Assembly (NCBI GenBank): GCA_024278935.1
Contig: JAJRSF010000014.1
Span: 1-64,000 of the forward strand
Length of the DNA stretch: 64,000 nucleotides
Direction of reading: 5' to 3'
Source: Candidatus Zixiibacteriota bacterium
GTDB lineage: Bacteria > Zixibacteria > MSB-5A5 > GN15 > FEB-12
Shown here: piece by piece, positions 9,292-18,365 of the stretch
Layout: each line of letters begins with the position of its first letter
Position numbering within the stretch: position 1 is the first letter of the stretch
Position numbers and translations under genes: made by a program
Notes under the pieces: generated by a model
Told to the model about the DNA's origin: nothing
Databases searched by the model: none
Seen by the model: the letters and a program-made list of their open reading frames with translations, nothing else

Positions 9292-9501
9292 ATGTCAGAA
9301 CGCGAACAAGGTGTAGTAAAATGGTTCAACTCAGAAAAAGGGTATGGATTTGTCACAAGAGAAGATAACAGTGACATTTTTGTTCATTTTTCTTCCATCT
9401 CTAAAGAAGGTTTCAAATCTTTAGACGAAGGTCAAAAAGTTGAATTTGCAGTTACTAATAGTGACCGCGGTTTACAAGCTGTTGACGTAACACTTGTTTA
9501 A
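9292..9501 (+). CDS. Cold-shock domain protein (CspA family)
   Basis: 69 residues, the whole length being one cold-shock domain. RNP1-like KGYGFV and RNP2-like DIFVHFSSI are both present, and the N-terminus [11 protein letters not shown] is diagnostic. These proteins bind single-stranded RNA or DNA and melt secondary structure. The Shine-Dalgarno AGAGGAG lies 8 bases before the ATG. The gene stands alone, with a long AT-rich upstream region and its own strong terminator. Confidence 0.96.
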   Translation: MSEREQGVVKWFNSEKGYGFVTREDNSDIFVHFSSISKEGFKSLDEGQKVEFAVTNSDRGLQAVDVTLV

Positions 9502-9520
9502 ATACAAATTACGTTTTTAA

Positions 9521-9552
9521 AAAAGCGGAACCTTATGGTTCCGCTTTTTTTT
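9521..9552 (+). terminator. Terminator after csp
   Basis: A perfect stem AAAAGCGGAACC/GGTTCCGCTTTT with loop TTAT, followed by a T tract, 20 bases after the cold-shock stop. Confidence 0.92.
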
Positions 9553-9597
9553 ATTAATAAATTTATCGATTATTCTATTCCAACAAGCTACCACCAA

Positions 9598-9622
9598 GTC
9601 ACCGTGAGCTTGTCGAAGGGCC
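9598..9622. repeat. REP-like element, TGAGCTTGTCGAAG family
   Basis: Contains TGAGCTTGTCGAAG, also found at 29870-29893 and, in inverted orientation, at 47956-47982. It lies between csp and the convergent methyltransferase gene. Confidence 0.6.
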
Positions 9623-9645
9623 AAAATTTCCTGACTGCTCTTAAT

Positions 9646-10839
9646 CTATTCTTCTGTCGAGTCAGGTGGAGTCGAAACTTTCTTACTGCCTTTATACATT
9701 TCATACCGCAGGAAACGACATTCTATCGGACCGTTAAACATCTTACGTTTCATCGATGGTTTCAAGCCGACAAATTTAACCGCCTCAAGATTTCCGCTAA
9801 ATATAAATGCATCGTAGCCATCAAAATTCTGCTTCAACGTATCGCCAATCATCGAGTAGAGTGAGTCAATAGCGGGGATATCCAGACGTTCACCATAGGG
9901 AGGATTCGTAATCAACATACCATCTTCTTCCGGTGGGAACTGATTTTCAAATCGCATCTTCTCAAAAATAATCTTATTGTGTAACCGTACTCTTGAAGCA
10001 TTATTTTTTGCTTTATCAATGACATACTTATCTTTATCAGATCCAACAATCGGAAATTTGAGCTCATCTTTCACTTCAGCTTTAGCTTCTGCGATGACTT
10101 CATCAAACAACTCTTCATCAAAATTATTCCAATTCATAAAAGCAAAATGTTTCCGATACAACGATGGTGCCATGTTCAAGGCAATCATTGCCGCCTCAAT
10201 CGGAATCGTACCCGACCCACACATAGGGTCAATCAATGCTTGCTCACCGTCGTAACCCGCAATCAGCAGAAGACCGGCGGCGAGGTTCTCGTTCATCGGT
10301 GCTTTTGAAAGTTCTACCCGATAGCCACGTTTGTGCAGGGGAACCCCCGATGAATCAAGTGAAACAGTTATAATATTTTTATTCACATGAATATTGATTT
10401 GTATATCAGGATCGTTTGTATCTACCGATGGTCTCGCGCCTGTCTCTTCACGAAACTGGTCAACGATTGCATCTTTGGCAAGTTGCCCGGCGTACATCGA
10501 ATTATCAAATGCTCTTGAGTGATTCACCAAAGCATCAATTGCAAATGTTTCATCAAGCCCGAACAGGCTCATCCAGTTTATTTTTTTAATTTCATCATAA
10601 TAGTCATCTTTGGATGAAATCGTAAATTGAGAAAGGGGTACTAAAATCCGCCCGGCAGTTCTGAGATGCACATTTGCTTTGTATAAAAATTTCTTATTAC
10701 CGGAAAAAGTTACAACCCGATTTTGTGCCTCGATATCAGATGCACCCAATTCTTGTAATTCTTTTACCAGTATTTCTTCAAGCCCATAGATTGTTTTGGC
10801 AATCATTGGGACATAATCGTTTTGTTTGTTTTCGCTCAT
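9646..10839 (-). CDS. THUMP-domain class I RNA methyltransferase (RlmL/YpsC-like)
   Basis: About 397 residues. An N-terminal THUMP-type RNA-binding region (about 10-165) is followed by a RlmL/YpsC-type methyltransferase domain, with the SAM-binding segment DPMCGSGTIPIEAA and the catalytic NPPYGERL motif. The family makes N2-methylguanosine in 23S rRNA (RlmL-type) or related modifications. The ORF track starts at 10872, but that codon is TTG with no ribosome-binding site. I choose the ATG at 10839 (MSENKQNDY), which begins the conserved part, although its Shine-Dalgarno is also weak. The E. coli RlmK half is absent. The exact target base is not certain. Confidence 0.9.
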   Translation of the reverse strand: MSENKQNDYVPMIAKTIYGLEEILVKELQELGASDIEAQNRVVTFSGNKKFLYKANVHLRTAGRILVPLSQFTISSKDDYYDEIKKINWMSLFGLDETFAIDALVNHSRAFDNSMYAGQLAKDAIVDQFREETGARPSVDTNDPDIQINIHVNKNIITVSLDSSGVPLHKRGYRVELSKAPMNENLAAGLLLIAGYDGEQALIDPMCGSGTIPIEAAMIALNMAPSLYRKHFAFMNWNNFDEELFDEVIAEAKAEVKDELKFPIVGSDKDKYVIDKAKNNASRVRLHNKIIFEKMRFENQFPPEEDGMLITNPPYGERLDIPAIDSLYSMIGDTLKQNFDGYDAFIFSGNLEAVKFVGLKPSMKRKMFNGPIECRFLRYEMYKGSKKVSTPPDSTEE

Positions 10840-10882
10840 ACGGTATAGTATGGAAAAATCTGATAATTCCAAGAAAAATAAA

Positions 10883-10913
10883 AAAGCTGCCTTCTTTGGA
10901 GGAACACAGCTTT
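10883..10913 (-). terminator. Terminator after the 801-residue repeat protein
   Basis: Outer stem AAAGCTG/CAGCTTT encloses a smaller CCT/AGG stem. On the minus strand it runs into T6 and lies 22 bases past the stop at 10935, just upstream of the methyltransferase start. Confidence 0.75.
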
Positions 10914-10934
10914 GTGGGGATAAAGAGAAGATTT

Positions 10935-13325
10935 TTATTTCATCAAGGTCATTTTCTTTACATCGGAAAATTCATCTGTTGAAAGCTTATATAAATAGAT
11001 TCCACTTGCAAAGTCAGAGGCATCCCATTTTATAAAATAAGTGCCGACGGATTTATAGCCATTAACTAATGTACTGACTTTTTGTCCTAAAATATTAAAA
11101 ACTTCAAGGGTAACATTACTGTTTTTTGGTAATGTAAACGAAATCTCAGTTGTTGGGTTAAATGGATTCGGATAATTTTGATTGAGTACATACTCATTAG
11201 GAAGTGAAGGACGTATCTCATCATCAGTAATATCAGTTGCGACATTATCTTTAGTCCATCGAGCGATATTATTTGATTCTATACCACCTGCCATAAAGAA
11301 TTGTCCAAAAACATATAGATTACCTTGAAATACTTGTAATTTACTAACATATGGCGAAAAAGAATCCCATCCAGGATAGGAAGTTATCCCAGAACCAAGA
11401 GGAGAAAAAGTAGCACCATCCCAAATAGCAATATTATTAGCAGCTACTCCGCCAATAGAATCAAATTGTCCACCAAGAACCAATTGATTATTATATACTT
11501 TCACAGAAATGATAGAATACTGTGACTTACTAAATATGTCTCCAGTACCTATTGATGACCAATTACTCCCATCCCAAAAAGCAATTGTCTCAGCATTTAC
11601 TCCATCAATTTCATTAAAATAACCAGTAACAATTAGTGTATCATTTTTAACTATCATGTCACCCATATATGTATATTGGTGATCAGTAGAAGTAGCTAGT
11701 GCTGTCCAGGTAGAACCATCCCACATTGCAATATTTTTAGCTGGCATAGTACCAATAGAATCAAACTGACCAGCAACAATTAGGTTATTCCTATATATAA
11801 TAAAATGACCCACAACTCCGTTTGGCTGATCATCAAATGGAACCCAGTTATTGTTTTCACGGTAGGCGAGTGTTACGGTGTCCGAGCCAATAGTTAAGTA
11901 ACTTCCTCCAACAATAAGCTTATTATTGTAGTGGATAAAATCATGAGGGTTACACATTGACTCAAAGCCTATATCGGTCCACGTTGTCCCATCATACATT
12001 ACAGCTGAGTTGGCATTAATTCCACCAATTTCAGAAAAATAACCTCCTGCATATAGTGTATCGTTATGGCTGTATAATCCCGCAACATTTACAGCATCAG
12101 AAATTCCTAAGGCAGTCCAATTGTCACCATCATATAATGCTATTTGATCCGAGGTTTCATTACCTACATAATCAAAACCGCCTCCAACTACAATTTGGTC
12201 CTGAAATATTGCAGATTCATAGGTATAATCCAATAACCCATCATCATAATTAATAATCCACTCGTTTGTATTCCACATTGCACTTCGGTGCTGATAGAGT
12301 TGTCCTTTTAATTTTGCATTACCAAATACAAATAGTGAATCGCCCCATTTTGCGATAGATAAATCAGTACCTAGTAAATTTTCACCTATTGATTCCCAAC
12401 CAGTTCCGTTCCATGTTAAGATTGTAGCATCAGTTAATAAAGAATCATAATAGGTTGTAGATACAGTAATTTGATTATTATAAATTTCTAAATCATTGAC
12501 TGTATTTATAGAGTCAGATTGAGGTAAAAAAGTTAAACTATCTAGACTATTTATTAAACAAATTTTGTTGTTATCTTTTAAATCGCCTGCTATGACAAGC
12601 ATTGTATCCCATACAATAATATCAGTAACACTTGTACCGAGAGAATAATAAAAATTATCCCATCCATTACTATCACGTCTTGCTACGATATTTATACTTT
12701 GTAAATCTATATGTGTAAAGTTTCCACCGACAATCAATTGATCATTATATACAGCTAGTGAATTAATTATTCCGTTAAAAGTACCATCTAATTTACCCCA
12801 AGATGAACCATCCCAAACAGCAATTGACCAAGCATACGAATTGCTTGCAGTCTGAAGCCATCCTGCTACAAATAAAGAATCATTCATAACAACCATAGCT
12901 TCTATATTACCTGTTAGTCCGGTATCAAGAGTTGACCAAGATGAACCATCCCATTCAGCAATAGAAATCCCATTATACTCGTGACCACCAACAATGAGTT
13001 TGTTATTAAATTCTACCATTGATCTTCCATACAATGAAACTCCAGTGTCAAGTGGAAAATACTCAACGCTATCCCAAGCTAGGATATTATAAATTTCAAG
13101 ATATCCAGGATGCATAGATAATCGACCGCATGAAATAGGTAGATTCTTATAAATAATCATATCATATACTATTTCACCAGCCGAAGTTCCCGATTGACGC
13201 GAAAAGCCTCTATCCCAATAAATATCATCTGGATGGTCTTGTGCATGTATTATTGGTGTGGCGATAATACAAATTATCATGAGTATTGATATCATAATTC
13301 TTATTGAAGTTATATTTTGAGACAT
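10935..13325 (-). CDS. Secreted beta-propeller-like repeat protein with C-terminal Por/T9SS-type sorting domain
   Basis: 796 residues from the corrected start. The ORF track begins at 13340, but GGAGG (13331-13335) stands 5 bases before the ATG at 13325 (MSQNITS), which starts a signal peptide ending near IIHAQD. The body consists of about a dozen repeats of roughly 45-50 residues carrying ANNIAIWDG..W..LG or LIVGGQFDSIGG motifs, like kelch or PQQ-type propeller blades. The last ~80 residues hold NQNYPNPFNPTTEISF and end in SGIYLYKLSTDEFSDVKK, a sorting/FlgD-like domain of the FCB group. I infer export to the cell surface. The binding partner is unknown. Confidence 0.87.
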   Translation of the reverse strand: MSQNITSIRIMISILMIICIIATPIIHAQDHPDDIYWDRGFSRQSGTSAGEIVYDMIIYKNLPISCGRLSMHPGYLEIYNILAWDSVEYFPLDTGVSLYGRSMVEFNNKLIVGGHEYNGISIAEWDGSSWSTLDTGLTGNIEAMVVMNDSLFVAGWLQTASNSYAWSIAVWDGSSWGKLDGTFNGIINSLAVYNDQLIVGGNFTHIDLQSINIVARRDSNGWDNFYYSLGTSVTDIIVWDTMLVIAGDLKDNNKICLINSLDSLTFLPQSDSINTVNDLEIYNNQITVSTTYYDSLLTDATILTWNGTGWESIGENLLGTDLSIAKWGDSLFVFGNAKLKGQLYQHRSAMWNTNEWIINYDDGLLDYTYESAIFQDQIVVGGGFDYVGNETSDQIALYDGDNWTALGISDAVNVAGLYSHNDTLYAGGYFSEIGGINANSAVMYDGTTWTDIGFESMCNPHDFIHYNNKLIVGGSYLTIGSDTVTLAYRENNNWVPFDDQPNGVVGHFIIYRNNLIVAGQFDSIGTMPAKNIAMWDGSTWTALATSTDHQYTYMGDMIVKNDTLIVTGYFNEIDGVNAETIAFWDGSNWSSIGTGDIFSKSQYSIISVKVYNNQLVLGGQFDSIGGVAANNIAIWDGATFSPLGSGITSYPGWDSFSPYVSKLQVFQGNLYVFGQFFMAGGIESNNIARWTKDNVATDITDDEIRPSLPNEYVLNQNYPNPFNPTTEISFTLPKNSNVTLEVFNILGQKVSTLVNGYKSVGTYFIKWDASDFASGIYLYKLSTDEFSDVKKMTLMK

Positions 13326-13330
13326 TGGTA

Positions 13331-13335
13331 CCTCC
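13331..13335 (-). promoter_or_regulatory. Ribosome-binding site that fixes the start at 13325
   Basis: GGAGG on the minus strand, 5 bases before ATGTCTCAA. It overlaps the ATGATG used by the ORF track, which is therefore not the start. Confidence 0.8.
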
Positions 13336-13440
13336 ATCATCTATCGTTGTGTCTTCTAAACAGCGATAGAATAGTATGCAAAGTATTAGTTGTCAAAATA
13401 AAACAAGATAAGTTTCTATACTATTAGCACCACACACGAC

Positions 13441-13472
13441 AAAAAAGCAGGTCTCAAAAGCGAGACCTGCTT
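13441..13472 (-). terminator. Terminator after the enoyl-CoA hydratase gene
   Basis: A perfect stem AAGCAGGTCTC/GAGACCTGCTT with a 6-base loop. On the minus strand it is followed by TTTT. It lies 50 bases past the stop of the hydratase gene. Confidence 0.88.
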
Positions 13473-13485
13473 ACAAATATATTTA

Positions 13486-13505
13486 GGAACAGGCATGCCG
13501 GTTCC
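13486..13505. repeat. Palindromic repeat, GGAACAGGCATGCCGGTTCC
   Basis: A near-perfect palindrome between the terminator and the end of the hydratase gene. Related GGAACTGG..TGCCTGTTCC sequences occur near 47836 and 63755. Confidence 0.5.
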
Positions 13506-13521
13506 TTATGAAATTTCTAAA

Positions 13522-14307
13522 TCAATGACCTGTGAATTTGGCTGGGCGTTTTTCTAGGAACGCTTCCATACCTTCATTCTTATCACCGGTACCACAAGTC
13601 TGGGCAAAGTTTGCTTTTTCCAAATCACAGCCGGCAGTCAGAGTTCCATCAAGACCACGGTTGATAGATTCTTTAGCAAGTTCGATTGCGATAGGACCTT
13701 TGGATGCAATCTTGTTCGCCATTTTCAAAGCGTTGTCCATCAGTTCATCATGTGGATAAACTTCATCAACAAGCCCAATACGATACGCTTCGGCTGAGTC
13801 AATAATATCACCTGTCAGAATCAACTGCATCGCTTTTCCACGACCAACAATACGAGGCAGACGTTGCGTGCCACCATAGCCAGGGATAATTCCAAGATTT
13901 ACTTCCGGTTGTCCGAACTTTGCTTTTTCAGATGCTAAACGAATATCACATGCCAAAGCAAGTTCACATCCGCCACCTAAGGCAAAACCATTAACAGCAG
14001 CGATAACAGGTTTTGGAAAATTTTGAATCGTTTTCATCAGATACAATCCACGAGCCGAAGTTTCATTGCCACCACGGACATCTAAGTCGGCAAGTTCGGT
14101 AATGTCGGCACCAGCCACAAACGCTTTTGCTCCGCCACCGGTAACGATGACGCATTTGATTTTTTCATCTGACCAATAGTAACTGAAAAACTTTTGAAGT
14201 TCTTCGATCGTCTCTTTGTTTAAAGCATTCAAAGCACGTTCACGATTGATTTGTACAACCACGACTTCATCTTTTACTTCAACGACTAAATTATTATAAC
14301 TATTCAT
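13522..14307 (-). CDS. Enoyl-CoA hydratase / crotonase
   Basis: 261 residues, full family length. The oxyanion-hole segments ALGGGCELALACD and GIIPGYGGTQRLPR are clear, and the two catalytic acidic positions lie in these regions. The enzyme hydrates a trans-2-enoyl-CoA (crotonyl-CoA or similar). It is 79 bases downstream of the 3-hydroxyacyl-CoA dehydrogenase gene on the same strand, so the pair catalyses successive steps of short-chain acyl-CoA oxidation or synthesis. The 79-base spacer holds a REP-like repeat. Substrate chain length cannot be read from the sequence. Confidence 0.93.
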   Translation of the reverse strand: MNSYNNLVVEVKDEVVVVQINRERALNALNKETIEELQKFFSYYWSDEKIKCVIVTGGGAKAFVAGADITELADLDVRGGNETSARGLYLMKTIQNFPKPVIAAVNGFALGGGCELALACDIRLASEKAKFGQPEVNLGIIPGYGGTQRLPRIVGRGKAMQLILTGDIIDSAEAYRIGLVDEVYPHDELMDNALKMANKIASKGPIAIELAKESINRGLDGTLTAGCDLEKANFAQTCGTGDKNEGMEAFLEKRPAKFTGH

Positions 14308-14330
14308 AAACTCTATCCTTATGTCAATGA

Positions 14331-14376
14331 GTCATACTGAGCAACCTGCAGGTTGGAGCGGAGTCGAAGTATACTC
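14331..14376. repeat. REP-like element between hbd and crt-like genes
   Basis: GTCATACTGAGC, an internal palindrome CAACCTGCAGGTTG, then GGAGTCGAAGTATACTC: a longer relative of the TGAGC...TCGAAG family seen elsewhere in the window. Confidence 0.5.
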
Positions 14377-14386
14377 ATTTATATGT

Positions 14387-15241
14387 TTATTTTTTTGTGT
14401 AATCGTAAAAACCTTTACCGGTTTTTTTACCTAGATACCCGGCGTTTACCATACGACGTAACAATGGCGAGGCAGCGTAATGGGAATCTTTGAATTCGTC
14501 AAACATAATATCAGCAATATATAAAATTGTATCTAACCCGATAAAATCAGTGAGCGTAAGAGGTCCCATCGGATGACCACATCCGAGCATCATACCATTG
14601 TCGATATCTTCTTTGCTGGCAAGTCCTCGTTCGTACATTCTGACAGCATCTAACAAGTACGGTACTAAAAGTACGTTGACAATGAAGCCGGGAGAATCTT
14701 TGGCAGTCACACATGCTTTGCCTAATGATTCAGCAAATTGGAAAGCAGCATCAAATGTTTGTTCCGATGTGTCGAGAGTTTTGACAACTTCACAAAGTTT
14801 CATAATTGGAACCGGGTTGAAAAAATGCAGTCCGATAAACTGGGATGCTCTTTCAGTAACGGCAGCCATGTCGCCGATAGAAAGTGACGATGTATTCGAT
14901 GCGAAGATCGCTTCAGGTTTACAAATTTTGTCAATGTTTGTATACAGTTGTTTTTTTACAACCATATTTTCAATAACAGCTTCGCAGATTAAATCACAAT
15001 CAGCAAGCGAATGTAAATCAGTCGTACCTGTGATATTGCTTAAAACTTTTTCTTTATAGGCAGCATCAGCTTTACCTTTTTCAATTGCTCTGTCTAAAGA
15101 TTTGGTGATATATTTGAGACCGGTGCGAAAGGCATCATCGGACACTTCCACTGCAACGATTTCATACCCGTTACCAGCGGCAACTTGTCCAATGCCTGAA
15201 CCCATTTGTCCAAACCCTACAATACCTACTTTTTTAATCAT
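14387..15241 (-). CDS. hbd: 3-hydroxybutyryl-CoA dehydrogenase
   Basis: 284 residues. An NAD-binding Rossmann fold starts the protein (GFGQMGSGIGQVAA, residues 9-22). The catalytic His lies in LHFFNPVPIMKLCEVV, and the C-terminal 3HCDH domain has GHPMGPLTLTDFIGLD. The length equals that of clostridial Hbd rather than of multifunctional FadB. It reduces acetoacetyl-CoA or oxidises 3-hydroxybutyryl-CoA and pairs with the crotonase downstream. The ATG at 15241 is 19 bases after the stop of the GNAT gene, suggesting one operon. Confidence 0.93.
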   Translation of the reverse strand: MIKKVGIVGFGQMGSGIGQVAAGNGYEIVAVEVSDDAFRTGLKYITKSLDRAIEKGKADAAYKEKVLSNITGTTDLHSLADCDLICEAVIENMVVKKQLYTNIDKICKPEAIFASNTSSLSIGDMAAVTERASQFIGLHFFNPVPIMKLCEVVKTLDTSEQTFDAAFQFAESLGKACVTAKDSPGFIVNVLLVPYLLDAVRMYERGLASKEDIDNGMMLGCGHPMGPLTLTDFIGLDTILYIADIMFDEFKDSHYAASPLLRRMVNAGYLGKKTGKGFYDYTKK

Positions 15242-15260
15242 TCTGAAAACTCCTGTTTAT

Positions 15261-15737
15261 TTATTTAACAAATCTTATCATTCGTAAACCTGATGTATAT
15301 GATGTCGTGCTTGCTATTTCAAATTTATTTTTCATGAAGCAGGCAAGTGCGATTGGGTCTTCATGAAAAAGTTTTATGACAACTTTGGCAATACCCGGAC
15401 GAGAGGCAGCTCTTTGATAAAGCAATTCAACTAATTTACTTCCATATCCTTGCGACCGTTTATACGGTTCGACTAAAATATGTCCGAGTTCAAAAGCCAT
15501 TTCTTCCTCGCGACGCCATAGTTCGCCGTATGCGACCGGCTTCCCTGAGTCAATTAAAAGGTATGACTTCACTGTTGAGCGTTGCCAGGTTTTTATAATG
15601 TTTTCAGGCGGCGGAAAATCTTTGCCACGGCAGACAAACTGAAAAGTCTCTTCACAGTCGATCCATTTACGGACATATTCACCGTATTCTTCACTATATG
15701 GTATTAAATCAGCTTTTACTTCCAAAGGGTTTGCCAC
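15261..15737 (-). CDS. GNAT-family N-acetyltransferase
   Basis: 158 residues with the GNAT core: the acetyl-CoA-binding pyrophosphate loop is KRSQGYGSKLVELL (about 92-105), preceded by a beta strand ELGHILVEP. The substrate is unknown. It is first in the presumed GNAT-hbd-crotonase unit; whether it acts on an acyl-CoA-linked process is not indicated. Confidence 0.85.
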   Translation of the reverse strand: MANPLEVKADLIPYSEEYGEYVRKWIDCEETFQFVCRGKDFPPPENIIKTWQRSTVKSYLLIDSGKPVAYGELWRREEEMAFELGHILVEPYKRSQGYGSKLVELLYQRAASRPGIAKVVIKLFHEDPIALACFMKNKFEIASTTSYTSGLRMIRFVK

Positions 15738-15913
15738 TTTTCATCCTTAATTTAGGCTCTTAGTATACACAATTTTTGATTGACGGGCAACAAGTCGTCA
15801 ACGATTCTTGTGAAAAAAATAACCCTCAATCAAATCAAACTCTGCTTTTCTTAAATAGAGTAAACGCAAAAATTACGGAAACAAAGCATGGATAGATATT
15901 GTCGATATTATCC

Positions 15914-15942
15914 TTGACGTAAATAGCCATGTTGGATATATT
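15914..15942 (+). promoter_or_regulatory. Sigma-70-like promoter of the tandem dockerin genes
   Basis: TTGACG (15914-15919), 17-base spacer, TATATT (15937-15942), 45 bases before the corrected start at 15988. Confidence 0.65.
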
Positions 15943-15987
15943 TAGTCCATAAGAGAAATGAAAACATCATTGCCTTTGGAGGGTAAG

Positions 15988-16833
15988 ATGAAATCTGTTT
16001 TAAAAATTGCGGTATTTTTTACGATTGTATTAGTCACATCACAATCAAAAATTTATGCACAGTCCGGAGTTTCTTTAGACCGTGTAGCTCAGTTACGGGA
16101 TGGTGCTGTTGCTGTTGATGTGCCAGCCTCATTTTTTATTCGTTTTAACAATGATTACCCTGGTGATGTGCATGGTTTCTCACTTGCGTTCAGATTTTAT
16201 CTCTCAAATAATGGAGAACTCGCAAATGGTGCTTTTACACCAATGACTCACAATATTATTAATACTCAAGATTGGACCTCATTTTTTACTCTACTTCCAG
16301 TTGTAACACAAAATTATTCTACAAATGGATTCGCTTCCGACACTGTTGGTATTAGAGGTGTTGAAAGTTTTCTTTTGTCATCGCCATCAGGTTTTTCTTC
16401 GCTTGCCGGAGGTGGGTTACCTATAGGGTTTAATGATGTCGTTCTTAATTTAGAAACAACACCATTATCAGCTCACATTGGAGATTCTCTTTGTATCGAC
16501 TCATCTTATTATGCACCTGCAAATGCATGGCACTGGCATCTTGAAGGAAATATCAGATTCGAAGATCTGCCTTGGTCAGGACCACATTGTTTTGAAATTG
16601 TAGAAAAGTGTTGTGTCGGTATCCGAGGTAATGTCGATTTGTCGTCAGGAGAAGAAGTCGATATCTCTGATTTAGTGATGCTTGTTGATTTTATTTTTAC
16701 CGGTGGCTTTGAACCATATTGTCCAACAGAATCTGATCTTACAGTAGATGGCGAGGTTGATATTTCTGATTTAGTTGAATTGGTTAGTTTTATTTTTACA
16801 AACGGACCACCACCACTTCCTTACCCTAAGTAA
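15988..16833 (+). CDS. Secreted protein with C-terminal dockerin-like repeats (copy 1)
   Basis: 281 residues from the ATG at 15988, chosen because TTGGAGGG lies just upstream; the ORF-track start at 15958 has no such site. A signal peptide ends near KIYAQS. The middle domain (about 30-200) is beta-rich and unrecognised but similar to that of the next gene (GFS...FR.YL.NN.EL..G.F.PMT). The C-terminus starts with CCVGIRGNVD and carries two dockerin-type EF-hand-like loops (DLSSGEEVDISDLV and DLTVDGEVDISDLV), each followed by a F.FT.G helix. Dockerins usually bind Ca2+ and a cohesin partner; a cohesin-like protein is encoded at 30907. The partnership is inference. Confidence 0.85.
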   Translation: MKSVLKIAVFFTIVLVTSQSKIYAQSGVSLDRVAQLRDGAVAVDVPASFFIRFNNDYPGDVHGFSLAFRFYLSNNGELANGAFTPMTHNIINTQDWTSFFTLLPVVTQNYSTNGFASDTVGIRGVESFLLSSPSGFSSLAGGGLPIGFNDVVLNLETTPLSAHIGDSLCIDSSYYAPANAWHWHLEGNIRFEDLPWSGPHCFEIVEKCCVGIRGNVDLSSGEEVDISDLVMLVDFIFTGGFEPYCPTESDLTVDGEVDISDLVELVSFIFTNGPPPLPYPK

Positions 16834-16904
16834 CAAGTGATAAAAATTTGTTGAATTGATAAAAAATAAATAGTTCATAAACCGTCTCAGTTTTGGAGGG
16901 CGTT

Positions 16905-17699
16905 ATGCGTCAAATGAGTAAGTTACTTTTAACAATAATTATTTTTAATATCTGTTTAATGCCTACACAAAGTTTTGGACAAGTAAGTATTTCTGTTGTA
17001 AATGTTGAAGGGGTCTCGGGAGACAAAATCAGACCGGACGTTCCAATTGTCTTTTCTTTACGATGGACGAATAATACGGATACATTGATTACTTTCTCAA
17101 ATGGTTTTCGAATGTACCTAAAAAATAATATTGAACTACCAGCAGGTCAATTTCAACCTATGACTTTAGATACATTACCAGTTGGATTCTCAAATATGTT
17201 TAAATTTTTTCAATTTCGTTACTTTAGTGTTGATGGTTTAGGGAGTGATTCAGTAGCAATGTTTGGTGACAGATTATTTTCACACCCTGGGTTACCAATA
17301 GGATTTGATGAAGTAGCGAATTTAATAACTACTTCAGTAACATCAGATTTTGCTGGAGATACTCTTTGTCTTGATTCAGTTAGAATAGATAATTTATTTT
17401 GGGTCTGGTATTTTAATACAAGTCGTAAAGATAACCCCACATGGTCGGGGCCGCATTGTTATGAAATCCTACCAAGTTGTTGTGTTGGTATTCGTGGCAA
17501 TGTTGACTTGTCCTCTGATGAAGGAGTTGATATCTCAGATCTTGTTATGTTAGTAGGTTTTGTGTTTACAAATGGAACCGAACCGTATTGTTCTATAGAA
17601 TCCGATGTGACTGCTGATGGTGAGGTTGATATTTCCGATTTAGTTTCGTTAGTCGATTTTATCTTCACCAACGGTCCACCACCACCTGCTTGCCCGTAA
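16905..17699 (+). CDS. Secreted protein with C-terminal dockerin-like repeats (copy 2)
   Basis: 264 residues. GGAGGG lies 4 bases before the ATG at 16905; the track start at 16893 is TTG inside that ribosome-binding site. A signal peptide ends near QSFGQ. The domain order equals the preceding gene: a beta-rich domain (VVNVEGVSGDKIRPD start, faintly cohesin-like) and two DISDLV dockerin-type repeats after CCVGIRGNVD. The two genes are 71 bases apart on the same strand and arose by tandem duplication with considerable divergence. No enzymatic motif is seen. It is probably cotranscribed from the promoter at 15914. Confidence 0.85.
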   Translation: MRQMSKLLLTIIIFNICLMPTQSFGQVSISVVNVEGVSGDKIRPDVPIVFSLRWTNNTDTLITFSNGFRMYLKNNIELPAGQFQPMTLDTLPVGFSNMFKFFQFRYFSVDGLGSDSVAMFGDRLFSHPGLPIGFDEVANLITTSVTSDFAGDTLCLDSVRIDNLFWVWYFNTSRKDNPTWSGPHCYEILPSCCVGIRGNVDLSSDEGVDISDLVMLVGFVFTNGTEPYCSIESDVTADGEVDISDLVSLVDFIFTNGPPPPACP

Positions 17700-17731
17700 G
17701 TATTGATTGATTTAATTGAAGTTTATTTCAG

Positions 17732-17755
17732 CTGACAAAATGAATATTTTGTCAG
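17732..17755. terminator. Perfect hairpin between convergent genes
   Basis: CTGACAAAAT/ATTTTGTCAG with loop GAAT, just past the dockerin gene at 17699 and before the end of thpR. There is no long T tract, so termination is probable but not sure. Confidence 0.55.
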
Positions 17756-17786
17756 TTCCTGATTCGCTTGCGAATTGTGAACTGAC
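17751..17786. repeat. REP-like cruciform GTCAGTTC...GAACTGAC (copy 1)
   Basis: Outer arms GTCAGTTC/GAACTGAC and inner arms ATTCGC/GCGAAT. A second copy with the same structure is at 63838-63873, so this is a dispersed repeat and also a likely terminator for thpR. Confidence 0.7.
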
Positions 17787-17792
17787 ATACAC

Positions 17793-18365
17793 TTAATTGC
17801 AAAATCGTTCGGTGAGTTTGATCTCATCTAAAGTTCTATAGATAGGACCTTCTTGAGTCAAGGTCGATTGAATAAGTTTTACACTGTTAAAATTTATCGG
17901 AAGATTTTCAAACTGATAACTCGCAAGGTACTCGGTCAACCCACTTAAGTCGTCGTACGATTTTACTCTTCCAAGTGTAAGATGCGGTGTAAATGGTTTA
18001 CTGTTTTTCTCAAACCCAACAGCTACGCATGCATGTTCAATTGCTTGAGCCAGTTTGATAACGACATCTTTATTCTTTTCTAAATCTGTCCAGATAACTT
18101 TTGGTTTTCGTAAATTCGGAAAACCACCTAAACTTGAAAATTCAGATTCAATAGCTTGAAAATTTGCAACTGACTTGTTAAGTTCTGTCTTAATACTCTC
18201 GACCATATTTGGATCAGTGTTCCCAAGAAATTTTAAAGTAATATGCATATTCTTGGCATCGACCCATTTTACTTTTCCACCATGACTTTTAAAATCTGTA
18301 ATTATCGCAGAGAACTTCTGCATAATGTCATGATCTATAGTGAGTGCTATAAATAATCGTATCAT
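17793..18365 (-). CDS. thpR: RNA 2',3'-cyclic phosphodiesterase (ThpR/LigT)
   Basis: 190 residues, a 2H phosphoesterase. Both signature tetrapeptides are present: HITLKFLG (about residue 44) and HLTLGRVK (about residue 128). The family opens 2',3'-cyclic phosphate termini of RNA. The start overlaps the stop of cinA by 4 bases (translational coupling), a common cinA-thpR pairing. Confidence 0.92.
   Translation of the reverse strand: MIRLFIALTIDHDIMQKFSAIITDFKSHGGKVKWVDAKNMHITLKFLGNTDPNMVESIKTELNKSVANFQAIESEFSSLGGFPNLRKPKVIWTDLEKNKDVVIKLAQAIEHACVAVGFEKNSKPFTPHLTLGRVKSYDDLSGLTEYLASYQFENLPINFNSVKLIQSTLTQEGPIYRTLDEIKLTERFCN

Noticed and set aside
10840-10872. TTG start of the methyltransferase at 10872
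   Set aside because: No Shine-Dalgarno, and the added 11 residues are not conserved-looking; ATG at 10839 is preferred.
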